From: an uncultured Lachnospiraceae bacterium
GTDB lineage: Bacteria > Bacillota > Clostridia > Lachnospirales > Lachnospiraceae
Assembly (NCBI GenBank): GCA_910584845.1
Contig: CAJUDH010000013.1
Coordinates: forward strand, 19,471-83,470
DNA: 64,000 nt
Direction of reading: 5' to 3'
Shown here in pieces: positions 52,119 through 61,619 of this stretch (positions are counted from its first letter, which is position 1; each line of letters opens with the position of its first letter). Both the position numbers and the translations under genes were made by a program. The notes beneath the pieces were generated by a model, which saw only the letters and a list, made by a program, of their open reading frames with translations, was not told the origin of the DNA and searched no databases.

Positions 52119-52162
52119 ACATCATCCCACCTAACATTGTTATTTTTATGTAACACTTGTTT

Positions 52163-52191
52163 AGTATAACAAACAATCGGCCCAAAGTAAA
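52163..52191 (-). promoter_or_regulatory. Promoter of the minus-strand RpiR gene
   Basis: Minus strand: TTTACT, 17-base spacer, TATACT. Confidence 0.65.
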
Positions 52192-52217
52192 CAAAAACCG
52201 GTTTCAGTTTTCTTAAC

Positions 52218-52246
52218 TTTACAAACAATTGCCCATCCTTTATAAT
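52218..52246 (+). promoter_or_regulatory. Promoter of the plus-strand RpiR gene
   Basis: TTTACA, 17-base spacer, TATAAT. Confidence 0.75.
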
Positions 52247-52305
52247 AAAGTATCTTTCGATAATGTCTAAAGAATGGGGGGATTCATATATTTACACATG
52301 AGCAA

Positions 52306-53013
52306 TTGTCAAGCTTCAACGAGCTGGAACTTTCTATTTATAACTGTGTCGTCAAAAACAAAGACCGCCTTTCCCGCATGAAAATCAAAGACCTGGCTGA
52401 CGAGGCCCACGTATCTACCGGCACGGTTTTGCGTTTTTGCAAAAAACTGGGCTGTTCGGGCTACAGCGAGTTTAAACTGCGGTACCGGGAAGAGCTGGAC
52501 AAAAACGTGGTAGCCTTAGAAGATATGGGCGAAATCGCCCTCCGGGATTTTATTGCGAATATCAACTCCGAAGAATTTCAGGAAAACCTGGACCATGCTT
52601 TCGCCATGTTAAAGGACTCCAAGCGCATTATTTTCGTCGGCATCGGCTCTTCCGGCATTTTGGGCAAATATGGGGCCAGGTTCTTCTCCAACGTAGGGCG
52701 GTTCAGTTTCCATGTAGAAGACCCGTTCCTGCCCATCCTCCAAGAGTTGACCGAAGGGACGGTTACGATTGCCCTGTCCGTGTCCGGGTCCACCAAAGAG
52801 ACCCTTTCCCTGGCAAACCAAGCCAAAGAAAGGGGGAGCCTCCTTATCGGCATCACCAACAGCCCCGACTCTGTTTTAGCAAAAATATCCGATTGCAATA
52901 TCTTCTACCACGTCCCCAAGATCATGGCCAGCGGCGACACCAATATCACCACACAGGTACCGGTTATCTATATTCTGGAAACTTTAGCGCGGAAATTGTA
53001 CACATGCATCTAA
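52306..53013 (+). CDS. RpiR family transcriptional regulator (plus-strand copy), start uncertain
   Basis: A protein of about 235 residues with HTH_6 (KIKDLADEAHVSTGTVLRFCKKLGCSGYSEFK) and a SIS domain (IIFVGIGSSGILGKYGARFF, IALSVSGSTKETL). It is a paralogue of the divergent gene at 51351-52118. The TTG at 52306 has no ribosome binding site. The paralogue aligns back to an ATT at 52282. An ATG at 52274 precedes it but is out of frame by a run of six Gs (52276-52281). The true start is therefore open: ATT, TTG, or a frame change in the G-run. The 3' end overlaps the convergent ynbB-like gene by four bases. Confidence 0.82.
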   Translation: MSSFNELELSIYNCVVKNKDRLSRMKIKDLADEAHVSTGTVLRFCKKLGCSGYSEFKLRYREELDKNVVALEDMGEIALRDFIANINSEEFQENLDHAFAMLKDSKRIIFVGIGSSGILGKYGARFFSNVGRFSFHVEDPFLPILQELTEGTVTIALSVSGSTKETLSLANQAKERGSLLIGITNSPDSVLAKISDCNIFYHVPKIMASGDTNITTQVPVIYILETLARKLYTCI

Positions 53014-54308
53014 ATGCCTGCCGTATCAGGCAGTACGGCGAGTCCCCGGTCTACCAGTTTTTGCAGGGACTTTAAGATACCCAGCTTCGCGTGGTACCAG
53101 GTCAGGCCGCCCTGGAAGTATACGGCATAAGGGGGCTTAATGGGCGCGTCGGCACTCAGTTCAATGGAAGAGCCTTGCACGAAAGCCCCTGCTGCCATAA
53201 TAACCGGGGAATCGTATCCTGGCATATCCCAGGGCTCCGGAACTACAAAACTGTCTACCGGGGCGGCCTCCTGGATCCCCTGGCAAAAGGCGGCTATTGC
53301 TTCCCGGCTACCCAATGTCACCGCCTGGATAATATCATGGCGGGGCTCTGTGCCGTTAGGCATCACGGAAAAACCCAGCCGCCCATAAATATTTGCGGCA
53401 AAAATAGCCCCTTTTAGCGCCCCTGCCACTACCGTAGGCGATAAAAACAGGCCCTGGAAAAATGGCTGGTTGCACCCTAAGCTGGCCCCCGCCTCTTTTC
53501 CCAGGCCAGGGGCGCTAAGCCGGAAAGAGGCCCGTTCAACGCAGTCTTTCCTCCCCACAATGTAGCCCCCGATAGGCGCGAGGCCGCCTCCGGGATTTTT
53601 AATCAGCGAACCGACAATCATATCTGCCCCTACGTCCGTAGGCTCTGCCCTTTCTACAAATTCCCCGTAACAGTTGTCTACCATACAAAGCAGGTCCGGC
53701 TTTATTTTTTTCACAAATGCGATCAACTGGCCGATTTTTTCCACCGACAGGGTCGGCCGCACGGCATAGCCTTTGGAGCGTTGTATCGTTACCAGCCGTG
53801 TCCTGCCGTTTATGGCCCGGGCGATTTTATCATAGTCAAAAGAACCGTCCGGCAGCAAATCCACCTGACGGTAAGTGACCCCGTATTCCTTTAGGGAACC
53901 CACGGAATCCCGTATGCCAATGACCTCTTCCAATGTGTCGTATGGCTTTCCCACCGGGGACAAAAGCTCGTCGCCCGGCCGGAGGTTTCCTGACAAGGCA
54001 ACATGCAGCGCATGGGTCCCGCTGATGATCTGGGGGCGCACCAGGGCGTCCTCCCCGTGAAAAGCCTTGGCATAGACCTCCTCCAGCACATCCCGGCCGA
54101 GGTCGTTATAGCCGTAACCCGTAGTAGCCGCAAAATGGATGTCGCTGACTTTTGCCTCCTGCATAGCCCCGACCACCTTCAACTGATTGTACTCCGCTGT
54201 TTCATCCAATTCCTGAAAACGCCCTTTCAACCCCGCCTCTGTTTTTGAAGCAAAATCCAATACGGCTTGGCTGATGCCCAGCCGTTTGTAGATTTTTTCC
54301 CGCGTCAT
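53010..54308 (-). CDS. ynbB: Methionine gamma-lyase family protein (YnbB/aluminium resistance-like)
   Basis: A 432-residue PLP enzyme of the PF06838 group: ISGTHALHVALSGNLRPGDELLSP, DNCYGEFVERAEP and the PLP-lysine motif SLIKNPGGGLAPIGGYIVG. It starts 4 bases after miaA, as in many Firmicutes, where it follows the mutSL-miaA block. The reaction is not established; relatives are annotated as methionine gamma-lyase or aluminium resistance protein. Confidence 0.92.
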   Translation of the reverse strand: MTREKIYKRLGISQAVLDFASKTEAGLKGRFQELDETAEYNQLKVVGAMQEAKVSDIHFAATTGYGYNDLGRDVLEEVYAKAFHGEDALVRPQIISGTHALHVALSGNLRPGDELLSPVGKPYDTLEEVIGIRDSVGSLKEYGVTYRQVDLLPDGSFDYDKIARAINGRTRLVTIQRSKGYAVRPTLSVEKIGQLIAFVKKIKPDLLCMVDNCYGEFVERAEPTDVGADMIVGSLIKNPGGGLAPIGGYIVGRKDCVERASFRLSAPGLGKEAGASLGCNQPFFQGLFLSPTVVAGALKGAIFAANIYGRLGFSVMPNGTEPRHDIIQAVTLGSREAIAAFCQGIQEAAPVDSFVVPEPWDMPGYDSPVIMAAGAFVQGSSIELSADAPIKPPYAVYFQGGLTWYHAKLGILKSLQKLVDRGLAVLPDTAGI

Positions 54309-54312
54309 CTGT

Positions 54313-55302
54313 TCACCCTCCTGTTTTTTCTTTGTAGGCCCCTGCGGAAACCCTTTGGGCCGCTTCTTCCCCCCGGCGGAAATCTTCCAAAATATGGCCC
54401 CTTACCTTTTCCATGTCATAGCCAAAATCCTCCAGTTCAATCCACCGGACATCGCGCTCCCGCCGAAACCAGGTAAGCTGCCGTTTTGCAAAATGGCGCG
54501 TGTCCCTTTTCAAAATCCGGATGGCCTCTTCCTGGCTGTGTTTGCCTTCCAAGTAATCCAAGACCTCTTTGTAGCCCAGCCCCTGCATCGAGGCCATGCC
54601 CCGATGGCACCCCATTTCCTTTAGCTTTTGGACCTCTTTTACCAGCCCTGCTTCCACCATACGGTCTACCCGCCGGTCAATGCGCCCATACAACTGGGCC
54701 CGGGGGCAATCCAGTACATAATAATAAAACCGGTAAGGGGAGGTTTTTTCCCGTTCCTGCCGGTTGTGCTCAGATATGGGCTGTCCGGTCAACCGGAAAT
54801 ACTCGATGGCCCGGATAATCCGTTTGCGGTTATTGGCATGGATTTGCGACGCGGCCTCTGGGTCCAGCCCTTGCAGCATCTGGTGCAGGTACCCGTTGCC
54901 TTTGCTCTCGCCCAGCTCTTCCAGTTCCTGCCGGACCGCGGCCCCACTGTTATTTTCCTTAAAATCCACATCGTAAATCAATGCCTGAAGGTAAAAACCG
55001 GTGCCCCCCACGGCCACAGGCAAATGCCCTCTCCCGTAAATCCCCTCCATAGCCTGCTTTGCCATAACCTGGAACCGGGCCACGTTAAATGCCTCCCAGG
55101 GGTCCAGCACGTCTATCAGGTGGTGGGGGACCCCCTTTTTCTCCCCTTCTGTCACTTTGGCGGAACCGATGTCCATAAACCGGTATACCTGCATGGAATC
55201 GGCGCTGATGACTTCGCCGTTTAAGTCTTTGGCCAGTTGGACGGACAACGCTGTTTTCCCCACCGCCGTAGGGCCAGTTATAATAACCAGTGGCTGTTTC
55301 AT
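54313..55302 (-). CDS. miaA: tRNA dimethylallyltransferase MiaA
   Basis: A 329-residue enzyme from ATG 55302 (GAGG upstream; a start seven codons earlier lacks a site). Walker A is GPTAVGKTALS, DSMQVYRFMDIGSAKVT and HHLIDVLDPWEAFNVARF are conserved, and VGGTGFYLQAL follows. It adds a dimethylallyl group to A37 of tRNAs reading UNN codons, the substrate for MiaB, encoded in the same block. Confidence 0.96.
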   Translation of the reverse strand: MKQPLVIITGPTAVGKTALSVQLAKDLNGEVISADSMQVYRFMDIGSAKVTEGEKKGVPHHLIDVLDPWEAFNVARFQVMAKQAMEGIYGRGHLPVAVGGTGFYLQALIYDVDFKENNSGAAVRQELEELGESKGNGYLHQMLQGLDPEAASQIHANNRKRIIRAIEYFRLTGQPISEHNRQEREKTSPYRFYYYVLDCPRAQLYGRIDRRVDRMVEAGLVKEVQKLKEMGCHRGMASMQGLGYKEVLDYLEGKHSQEEAIRILKRDTRHFAKRQLTWFRRERDVRWIELEDFGYDMEKVRGHILEDFRRGEEAAQRVSAGAYKEKTGG

Positions 55303-55356
55303 CTTTTCCTCGATTCTGTGCATGGCCGTATTGTTGCCCTTTTGGGTTCCACGGCC

Positions 55357-57312
55357 TTACACAATCCTTTTAAACTTTTTCTCCAGCTCCCGTTTGCTCA
55401 TGGAAAGGATCGTAGGCCTTCCGTGAGGGCAGGCATAAGGGTTCTCCAAATCCAGCAATTGGCCAATGAGCTGCTGCGCCTCGGCAACGCTCATGGTATG
55501 GTTGCCTTTTACCGCGGCTTTGCAGGACATGGATGCGATTTTTTCATAGACCATAGGTGTATTGCCGCCCCCTATATCTTCCCACAGGCCATCCAGCATT
55601 TCCATCAATAAATCTTTTTGGGCCAGGGAAAATAAATTATCGGGCACGCCCCGTACCGCGTATTCCCGGCCGCCAAAATGTTCAATCCGGAACCCGATGC
55701 GCTCAAATGCCGTTAAATGGAGTTTTAGCAAAGTTTCTTCCCGGCCCCCCAGGGACAAAATAATCGGCGGATCCACCATCTGGCTGGTCTGTTCCCGGGT
55801 GGCCAAGGTAGCCATGGTCTGCTCATACAAAACTTTCTCATGGGCGGCGTGCTGGTCAATAATATAAAGCTGGTTATTAAATTCTACCAGCCAGTAGGTG
55901 TCAAAAAGCTGCCCGATCAGTTTATGGCGGCTACGGGATTTCGGTTCCAAAAGCCGTTCTTCAAACAGCTCCAACTGCCTGGACCCCTCTGGGGAAACCG
56001 CCTCATCCTGCGGTAGGCCTGGCCCATAAGGTACTTGCCGCTCCCTTAGCTGGCCCTGGGGAACCGGCGCCTGTCCTTTAAGCTGCCCGGCTGCACCTTT
56101 TTCTATTTCTGTTTCTAACCCGGACGGTTTTGGGCTTTCCGCCTGCTGCACGCTTGGATGGGTTTCCTTCCCTTTTTGCCATTGCCCAAAGGGCTGCTTT
56201 TGTTCCATCCGTTTGTATTCAAAAGGTTCCGGGTAAAAGCCCCGCCTCCCCTGGCTTCCCCTTTGCTTTTCCCTATTTTCTTCTTGCTTTTTTTTATCCT
56301 CCAAAACCATTTCCGGAATCAGTTCCTTTTGCGCAAGGGTTTCTGCCAACACGTCACGGACTGCCTGAAAAACCCGTTCTTCGTCCTGGAATCGCAGCTC
56401 CCTTTTGGCCGGATGCACATTTACGTCCAGAAGTTCCGGCTCCATAGCCAGGCGCAGCATGGTAAAAGGATATTTATGCTGCATCATAAACGGGCGGTAG
56501 GCTTCTTCGATCGCCCTGGTGATAATGCTGCTTTTCACATACCGGCCATTGACAAAATAATTTTCAAAATTGCGGTTGCTTCTGGCAATCACCGGCTTTC
56601 CGATAAATCCGTCTATGGTAACCATATCCCGGCATTGGCTTACCTTTAGCAAACAGGCGGTAAGTTCCCGCCCGAACACCGTGTAGATAATATCCTTAAG
56701 GCTGCGGTTGCCGGAAGTATAGAGTTTATTTTGATTATTCTGAATAAAACGGACGGAAACTTCCGGATGGGACAATGCAATCTTCTCTACCAGATCCCCT
56801 ACGTGGGCCCCCTCGGTTATGGCTGTCTTTAAAAATTTCCTCCGCACCGGCGTATTGTAAAATAAATTGCGGACGATAAACGTGGTCCCCTCCGGGGCGC
56901 CGACCTCTTCAACCCTCTTCTCTTCCCCGCCCTCAATCTGATAGCGGACCCCGGTCAGGCTCTTCGGCGTCCGGGTAATGGCCTCCACCTGTGCCACCGC
57001 AGCAATACTGGACAGGGCCTCCCCCCGAAACCCCAGGGAAGTTACCAAAAACAAATCCTCCGCCCTACGGATTTTGCTGGTAGAATGGCGCAGGAAAGCC
57101 AAGGATATTTCTTCTGCCGGAATCCCGTTCCCGTTATCGGTCACCCGGATAAAAGAAATGCCACCGTCCCGGATTTCTACGGTTACCGCCGTGGCCTTGG
57201 CGTCAATGGCATTTTCCAAAAGTTCTTTTACCACGGAAGCCGGGCGTTCAATCACTTCCCCGGCAGCGATCCTGTTAATGGTATTTTGGTCTAACAATTG
57301 TATGTTCGGCAT
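55357..57312 (-). CDS. mutL: DNA mismatch repair protein MutL
   Basis: A 651-residue MutL. GHKL ATPase motifs are EVIERPASVVKELLENAIDA, RVTDNGNGI and TSLGFRGEALSSI. A variable Glu/Gln/Pro-rich linker spans about 345-450. The C-terminal domain has the endonuclease motif DQHAAHEKVLYE and the zinc-site CPHGRP, so this is a nicking-type MutL. It follows mutS by 15 bases. Confidence 0.97.
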   Translation of the reverse strand: MPNIQLLDQNTINRIAAGEVIERPASVVKELLENAIDAKATAVTVEIRDGGISFIRVTDNGNGIPAEEISLAFLRHSTSKIRRAEDLFLVTSLGFRGEALSSIAAVAQVEAITRTPKSLTGVRYQIEGGEEKRVEEVGAPEGTTFIVRNLFYNTPVRRKFLKTAITEGAHVGDLVEKIALSHPEVSVRFIQNNQNKLYTSGNRSLKDIIYTVFGRELTACLLKVSQCRDMVTIDGFIGKPVIARSNRNFENYFVNGRYVKSSIITRAIEEAYRPFMMQHKYPFTMLRLAMEPELLDVNVHPAKRELRFQDEERVFQAVRDVLAETLAQKELIPEMVLEDKKKQEENREKQRGSQGRRGFYPEPFEYKRMEQKQPFGQWQKGKETHPSVQQAESPKPSGLETEIEKGAAGQLKGQAPVPQGQLRERQVPYGPGLPQDEAVSPEGSRQLELFEERLLEPKSRSRHKLIGQLFDTYWLVEFNNQLYIIDQHAAHEKVLYEQTMATLATREQTSQMVDPPIILSLGGREETLLKLHLTAFERIGFRIEHFGGREYAVRGVPDNLFSLAQKDLLMEMLDGLWEDIGGGNTPMVYEKIASMSCKAAVKGNHTMSVAEAQQLIGQLLDLENPYACPHGRPTILSMSKRELEKKFKRIV

Positions 57313-57327
57313 ATGGCCCTCTTCCTT

Positions 57328-59997
57328 TTAATCCGTTTTCCCCGCGCCCCAACGGTTATTTAGCTTTGTCTGGAAACGGTAGAGCATGTTCAAAGCGTCG
57401 ATTGGCGTCATCCTCCCCAGCTCCAGGTCCCGGATTTCTTTAATAATATCGTCCTCCCTCACCGTATCAAACAAGGTAAGCTGGCTTAACTCTACTTCAT
57501 CTGGTTTGGCCACGGTTTTCCGGCTGGATAAGTTGACGTTCACTTTGGCAATCTCCCTGGTTTTGGCTGTCAAGTCGGAATCCACCAATTCCTCCACCAG
57601 TTCTTTGGCACGCTGGATCACCGTATCCGGCACGCCTGCCAGCCTGGCTACCTGGATCCCGTAACTTTTGTCGGCGCCGCCTTTCACGATTTTACGCAGA
57701 AAAACAATATCGTCGCCTTTTTCCTTTACGGCGATACAGTAGTTGTTCACCCCGCCTATGATCCCTTCCAGCTCGGTCAGCTCATGGTAATGGGTGGCAA
57801 ATAAGGTTTTGGCCCCCAAAAGCCGGGTGTTGCTGATATGCTCCACCACCGCCCAGGCAATGCTTAATCCGTCAAACGTACTGGTGCCACGGCCAATCTC
57901 GTCTAAAATCAACAGGCTGCTGCGGGTGGCACACCGCAGGATATTAGCTACTTCCGTCATCTCCACCATAAAAGTGCTCTGCCCCGAAGCCAGGTCGTCC
58001 GAAGCCCCCACCCGGGTGAAAATACGGTCGCAGATACCGATGTTTGCCTGGTCTGCCGGCACAAAACAGCCGATCTGGGCCATGAGCACAATCAGGGCCG
58101 TCTGCCGCATATAAGTGGATTTTCCCGCCATATTGGGCCCTGTAATAATGGAAACCCGGTTTTTCCCGTTGTCCAGGTAGGTGTCGTTCGCCACAAATAG
58201 GCCATTTCCCATCATTTTCTCCACTACCGGATGGCGCCCGCCTTTGATCTGGATAACCCCTTTTTCATTCATGGCCGGTTTTACGAAATTGTTCCTGGTT
58301 GCCACGGTGGACAAAGATACATATACATCAATGGCCGCCACGGCCCTGGCTGTCCTCTGGATACGTACCACCTCTGCCGCAACCTGGTCCCGCACGCCGC
58401 AAAACAGCTCATACTCCAGGGAAACCAGCTTATCCTCCGCGCCAAGGATAATGTCCTCCAGATTTTTCAGCTCGTCCGTCATGTAACGCTCTGCATTGGT
58501 TAAGGTCTGCTTGCGGATAAAATAGTCCGGAACCAGGCTCTTAAACGAATTGGTCACTTCAAAATAATAGCCAAACACTTTATTAAACTTAATTTTTAAA
58601 TTTTTAATCCCTGTCTTTTCCCGTTCCCGCGCTTCCAATTGGGCCAGCCAGCTCTTCCCTTCCGTTTTGGCGTGGCGCAGCCTGTCCGCCTCTTCATGGT
58701 ATCCGTCCCGGATAATCCCCCCTTCACGGACGGCGATGGGGGGCTCGTCCACGATCGCCTGGCGGATCAAATCCCGCAGTTCTTCCAAGGGGTCCAGCTT
58801 TTCCCTTAGCCCTTTTAATTCCTCGCAGGTGAATTCCCCCAGCAAATCTTTTATCGGCGGGATCATGGCAATGGAATTGCAAAAAGCCAGCAAGTCCCTG
58901 GGGTTGGCCGTTTTATAGCTGATCCGCCCAATTAACCGCTCTAAATCATAAATGGGGTTTAAATACTCCCCCAGCTCCTCCCGGCCGATATAATTTAAAT
59001 TCAGTTCTTCGATGGCCTGCTGACGTTTTTGTATGCCTTCCCGGTCAATCAAGGGCTGCTCGATCCAACTGCGCAGCATCCGCGCCCCCATAGCGGTCCG
59101 GGTCCGGTCTAATACCCAAAGGAGGCTCCCCCTTTTCTGCTTTTCCCGCATGGTTTCCAAAAGCTCTAAGTTCCTGCGGGTTGAGGCGTCCAATACCATA
59201 TAGTTCCCGGTGGAATAAGGCACGATGGTTGTCATATGGTCCAATGTACTTTTCTGGGTCTCATACAGGTACTGCAGTACCGCCCCGGCAGCCACCACGC
59301 CGCAGTCATAATCCGCCAGCCCCATCCCTTCCAGGCTTGCCACCTTAAAATGTTCCCGCAGCACCTTCCTGCAGCCGTCGTCTTGAAAATAACGGGGGTC
59401 CAGGGAAGATAATGTGAAATGGCAGCGGTTTTTTACCTCTTCCAAATCAATCCCCGACACGGAAAAAGCATCGTTGCAAATCATTTCCGACGGGGAGAAC
59501 TTATAGATTTCATCAAACAGCTGCCTTTCCGATTCTACTTCCGTCACCAGGAAGTCCCCGGTGCTGATGTCTGCCACGGCCACCCCCATCCGGTCTTCCA
59601 GATAGACGATCCCCATCAGATAATTATTCCGGGCCTCGTCCAGGGCCTGGGCGCTGGTGATGGTGCCCGGCGTCACCACCCGGATCACTTCCCTCTTTAC
59701 CAGCCCTTTGGCCTGCTTCGGGTCCTCCATCTGCTCGGCGATGGCCACTTTATACCCTTTCTGCACCAAACGGCTTAAATAGCTGTCTACGGCATGATAA
59801 GGGACGCCACACATAGGCGCCCTTTCTTCCAGACCGCATTCTTTGCCGGTTAAAGTCAGCTCCAATTCCCTGGAAGCAATTTTTGCATCCTCAAAAAACA
59901 TCTCGTAAAAATCGCCCAGCCGATAAAACAGGATACAGTCATGGTATTGTTTTTTTGTCTCTTGATACTGGGCCATCATTGGTGATAATCCAGCCAC
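57328..59997 (-). CDS. mutS: DNA mismatch repair protein MutS
   Basis: An 889-residue MutS. The mismatch-contact motif is FYEMFFEDA (about 27-35). Walker A is GPNMAGKSTYMRQTAL (about 620), then DDLASGQSTFMVEM, LILDEIGRGTSTFDG and ATHYHEL. Length is close to other MutS1 proteins. A GTG start with GGAGAG upstream is used. It lies 3 bases after the miaB stop. Confidence 0.97.
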   Translation of the reverse strand: MAGLSPMMAQYQETKKQYHDCILFYRLGDFYEMFFEDAKIASRELELTLTGKECGLEERAPMCGVPYHAVDSYLSRLVQKGYKVAIAEQMEDPKQAKGLVKREVIRVVTPGTITSAQALDEARNNYLMGIVYLEDRMGVAVADISTGDFLVTEVESERQLFDEIYKFSPSEMICNDAFSVSGIDLEEVKNRCHFTLSSLDPRYFQDDGCRKVLREHFKVASLEGMGLADYDCGVVAAGAVLQYLYETQKSTLDHMTTIVPYSTGNYMVLDASTRRNLELLETMREKQKRGSLLWVLDRTRTAMGARMLRSWIEQPLIDREGIQKRQQAIEELNLNYIGREELGEYLNPIYDLERLIGRISYKTANPRDLLAFCNSIAMIPPIKDLLGEFTCEELKGLREKLDPLEELRDLIRQAIVDEPPIAVREGGIIRDGYHEEADRLRHAKTEGKSWLAQLEAREREKTGIKNLKIKFNKVFGYYFEVTNSFKSLVPDYFIRKQTLTNAERYMTDELKNLEDIILGAEDKLVSLEYELFCGVRDQVAAEVVRIQRTARAVAAIDVYVSLSTVATRNNFVKPAMNEKGVIQIKGGRHPVVEKMMGNGLFVANDTYLDNGKNRVSIITGPNMAGKSTYMRQTALIVLMAQIGCFVPADQANIGICDRIFTRVGASDDLASGQSTFMVEMTEVANILRCATRSSLLILDEIGRGTSTFDGLSIAWAVVEHISNTRLLGAKTLFATHYHELTELEGIIGGVNNYCIAVKEKGDDIVFLRKIVKGGADKSYGIQVARLAGVPDTVIQRAKELVEELVDSDLTAKTREIAKVNVNLSSRKTVAKPDEVELSQLTLFDTVREDDIIKEIRDLELGRMTPIDALNMLYRFQTKLNNRWGAGKTD

Positions 59998-60000
59998 TGG

Positions 60001-61458
60001 CTACTCTCCTTCTATTTTCCCCATGTAATAAAATCCTTTTGCCTGTGTAAGCCTGACCGGCACAATCTGCCCGACATAAGACCCGTCCCCGGGAAAGTGC
60101 ACCAGCAGGTTGTTGCTAAGGCGGCCGCTAACATAGCCGTCCTGATGGCCATTCACCGACTCCACCAGCACCGGCTGAACCGTCCCCAGATCCCTTGCAC
60201 AGACTTGGGCCGAAATCTGCTGGACTTCCTTTAGCAGCCGGTCAAACCGTTCTTTCACTATGCTTTCCAAAACCTGCCCTTCCATAGCGGCAGCCGGCGT
60301 GCCGCTCCTTTTGGAATAAATAAAGGTAAATGCGCTGTCAAAACGGACTTTCCTCACCACATCCAAGGTTTCCTGAAAATCCTCTTCCGTTTCCCCTGGA
60401 TAGCCAACGATAATATCCGTAGTCAGGGAAATTTGGGGGATAGCCTCCCGGATCCGGCTTGCCAACTCCAGATATTGTTCTTTGGTATACCTGCGGTTCA
60501 TGCTTTCTAATATGCGGCTGCTGCCCGACTGCAGCGGCAGGTGGAGGTGGCGGCATACTTTCCCGCCGTCTCTCATAGCCTCTATCAGCTCTTGGGAAAG
60601 GTCTTTGGGGTGGGACGTCATAAACCGGATCCGTTCTAACCCTTCTATCTGTCCGACCTGCCTTAAAAGCCAGGCAAACGTTACCGGCTTATCCAAAGTT
60701 TTGCCATAAGAGTTTACGTTCTGGCCCAGCAGCATTACTTCCTTCACCCCGTCTGCCACCAGTTTTTGCACTTCCCTTAAGATCTCGTCCGGCTTCCGGC
60801 TCCTTTCCCTCCCCCGCACGTAGGGCACGATACAATAACTGCAAAAATTATTGCAGCCATACATAATGTTTACCCCGGACTTAAAAGGGTATTTGCGCCG
60901 TGCCGGCAGTTCTTCCACAATATCCCGTGCCGCCTCCCATATGTCTACCACCATCCCCTTTTCATTCAAACGCCGGCAGAGCAGTTCTGCCAGCAGGAAA
61001 ACATTATGGGTGCCAAAAACCAGGTCCACAAAAGGATAGGTTTTCCTGATCCTCCCAATTACCTCCGGCTCCTGCATCATACAGCCGCACAGGGCAATCA
61101 GCATATGGGGGTTCTTTTTTTTCAAAGCCTGTAAATACCCTAAATGGCCATACACTTTTTGGTTCGCGTTATCCCGTACGGTGCAGGTATTGTACAGCAC
61201 CAGGTCCGCTTCTTCACAGGTCCCCTCACAAAACCCAATCTGCTTTAAGACGCCCGCCAGCTTTTCGGAATCCTTAGCATTCATCTGGCACCCGAATGTT
61301 CTGACTACCGAGAAAAGAGGGCGGCCCAGACGTTCACTTTGTTCTTTCACATATTTACGGCATTTTGCTATAAAATAATACTGGCGGGCCGGTTCCTCTT
61401 CCGGCGGCTCCTGTGTTATATCTATACTATCAAAATCCACATTATTAAACATTTGCAT
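60001..61458 (-). CDS. miaB: tRNA-2-methylthio-N6-dimethylallyladenosine synthase MiaB
   Basis: A 485-residue methylthiotransferase. The N-terminal UPF0004 domain binds a cluster through TFGCQMN, YNTCTVRD and CGCM cysteines. The radical SAM core has CNNFCSYC (about residue 205). A C-terminal TRAM domain spans about 415-485. It adds methylthio to the MiaA product. The first 20 residues are an extension. Start could be codon 1 or 3. It heads the miaB-mutS-mutL-miaA-ynbB operon. Confidence 0.96.
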   Translation of the reverse strand: MQMFNNVDFDSIDITQEPPEEEPARQYYFIAKCRKYVKEQSERLGRPLFSVVRTFGCQMNAKDSEKLAGVLKQIGFCEGTCEEADLVLYNTCTVRDNANQKVYGHLGYLQALKKKNPHMLIALCGCMMQEPEVIGRIRKTYPFVDLVFGTHNVFLLAELLCRRLNEKGMVVDIWEAARDIVEELPARRKYPFKSGVNIMYGCNNFCSYCIVPYVRGRERSRKPDEILREVQKLVADGVKEVMLLGQNVNSYGKTLDKPVTFAWLLRQVGQIEGLERIRFMTSHPKDLSQELIEAMRDGGKVCRHLHLPLQSGSSRILESMNRRYTKEQYLELASRIREAIPQISLTTDIIVGYPGETEEDFQETLDVVRKVRFDSAFTFIYSKRSGTPAAAMEGQVLESIVKERFDRLLKEVQQISAQVCARDLGTVQPVLVESVNGHQDGYVSGRLSNNLLVHFPGDGSYVGQIVPVRLTQAKGFYYMGKIEGE

Positions 61459-61531
61459 ACCCCATTTCCGTAATTAAAATACGCCCAAATATTATATACC
61501 AATACCAGGATTTTTTCAATGAAAATATAAA

Positions 61532-61563
61532 ACAATCCCCGTCCTTGTGTTGGCGGGGATTGT
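61532..61563 (-). terminator. Terminator after the endolysin gene
   Basis: ACAATCCCCG...CGGGGATTGT with TTTTA on the minus strand, between the endolysin stop at 61620 and the miaB start at 61458. Confidence 0.8.
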
Positions 61564-61619
61564 GTCCGTGATATGTATTTTCCTTGCTATGTCAGGCCAA
61601 AAAGCCGTTTACCTTTGTG

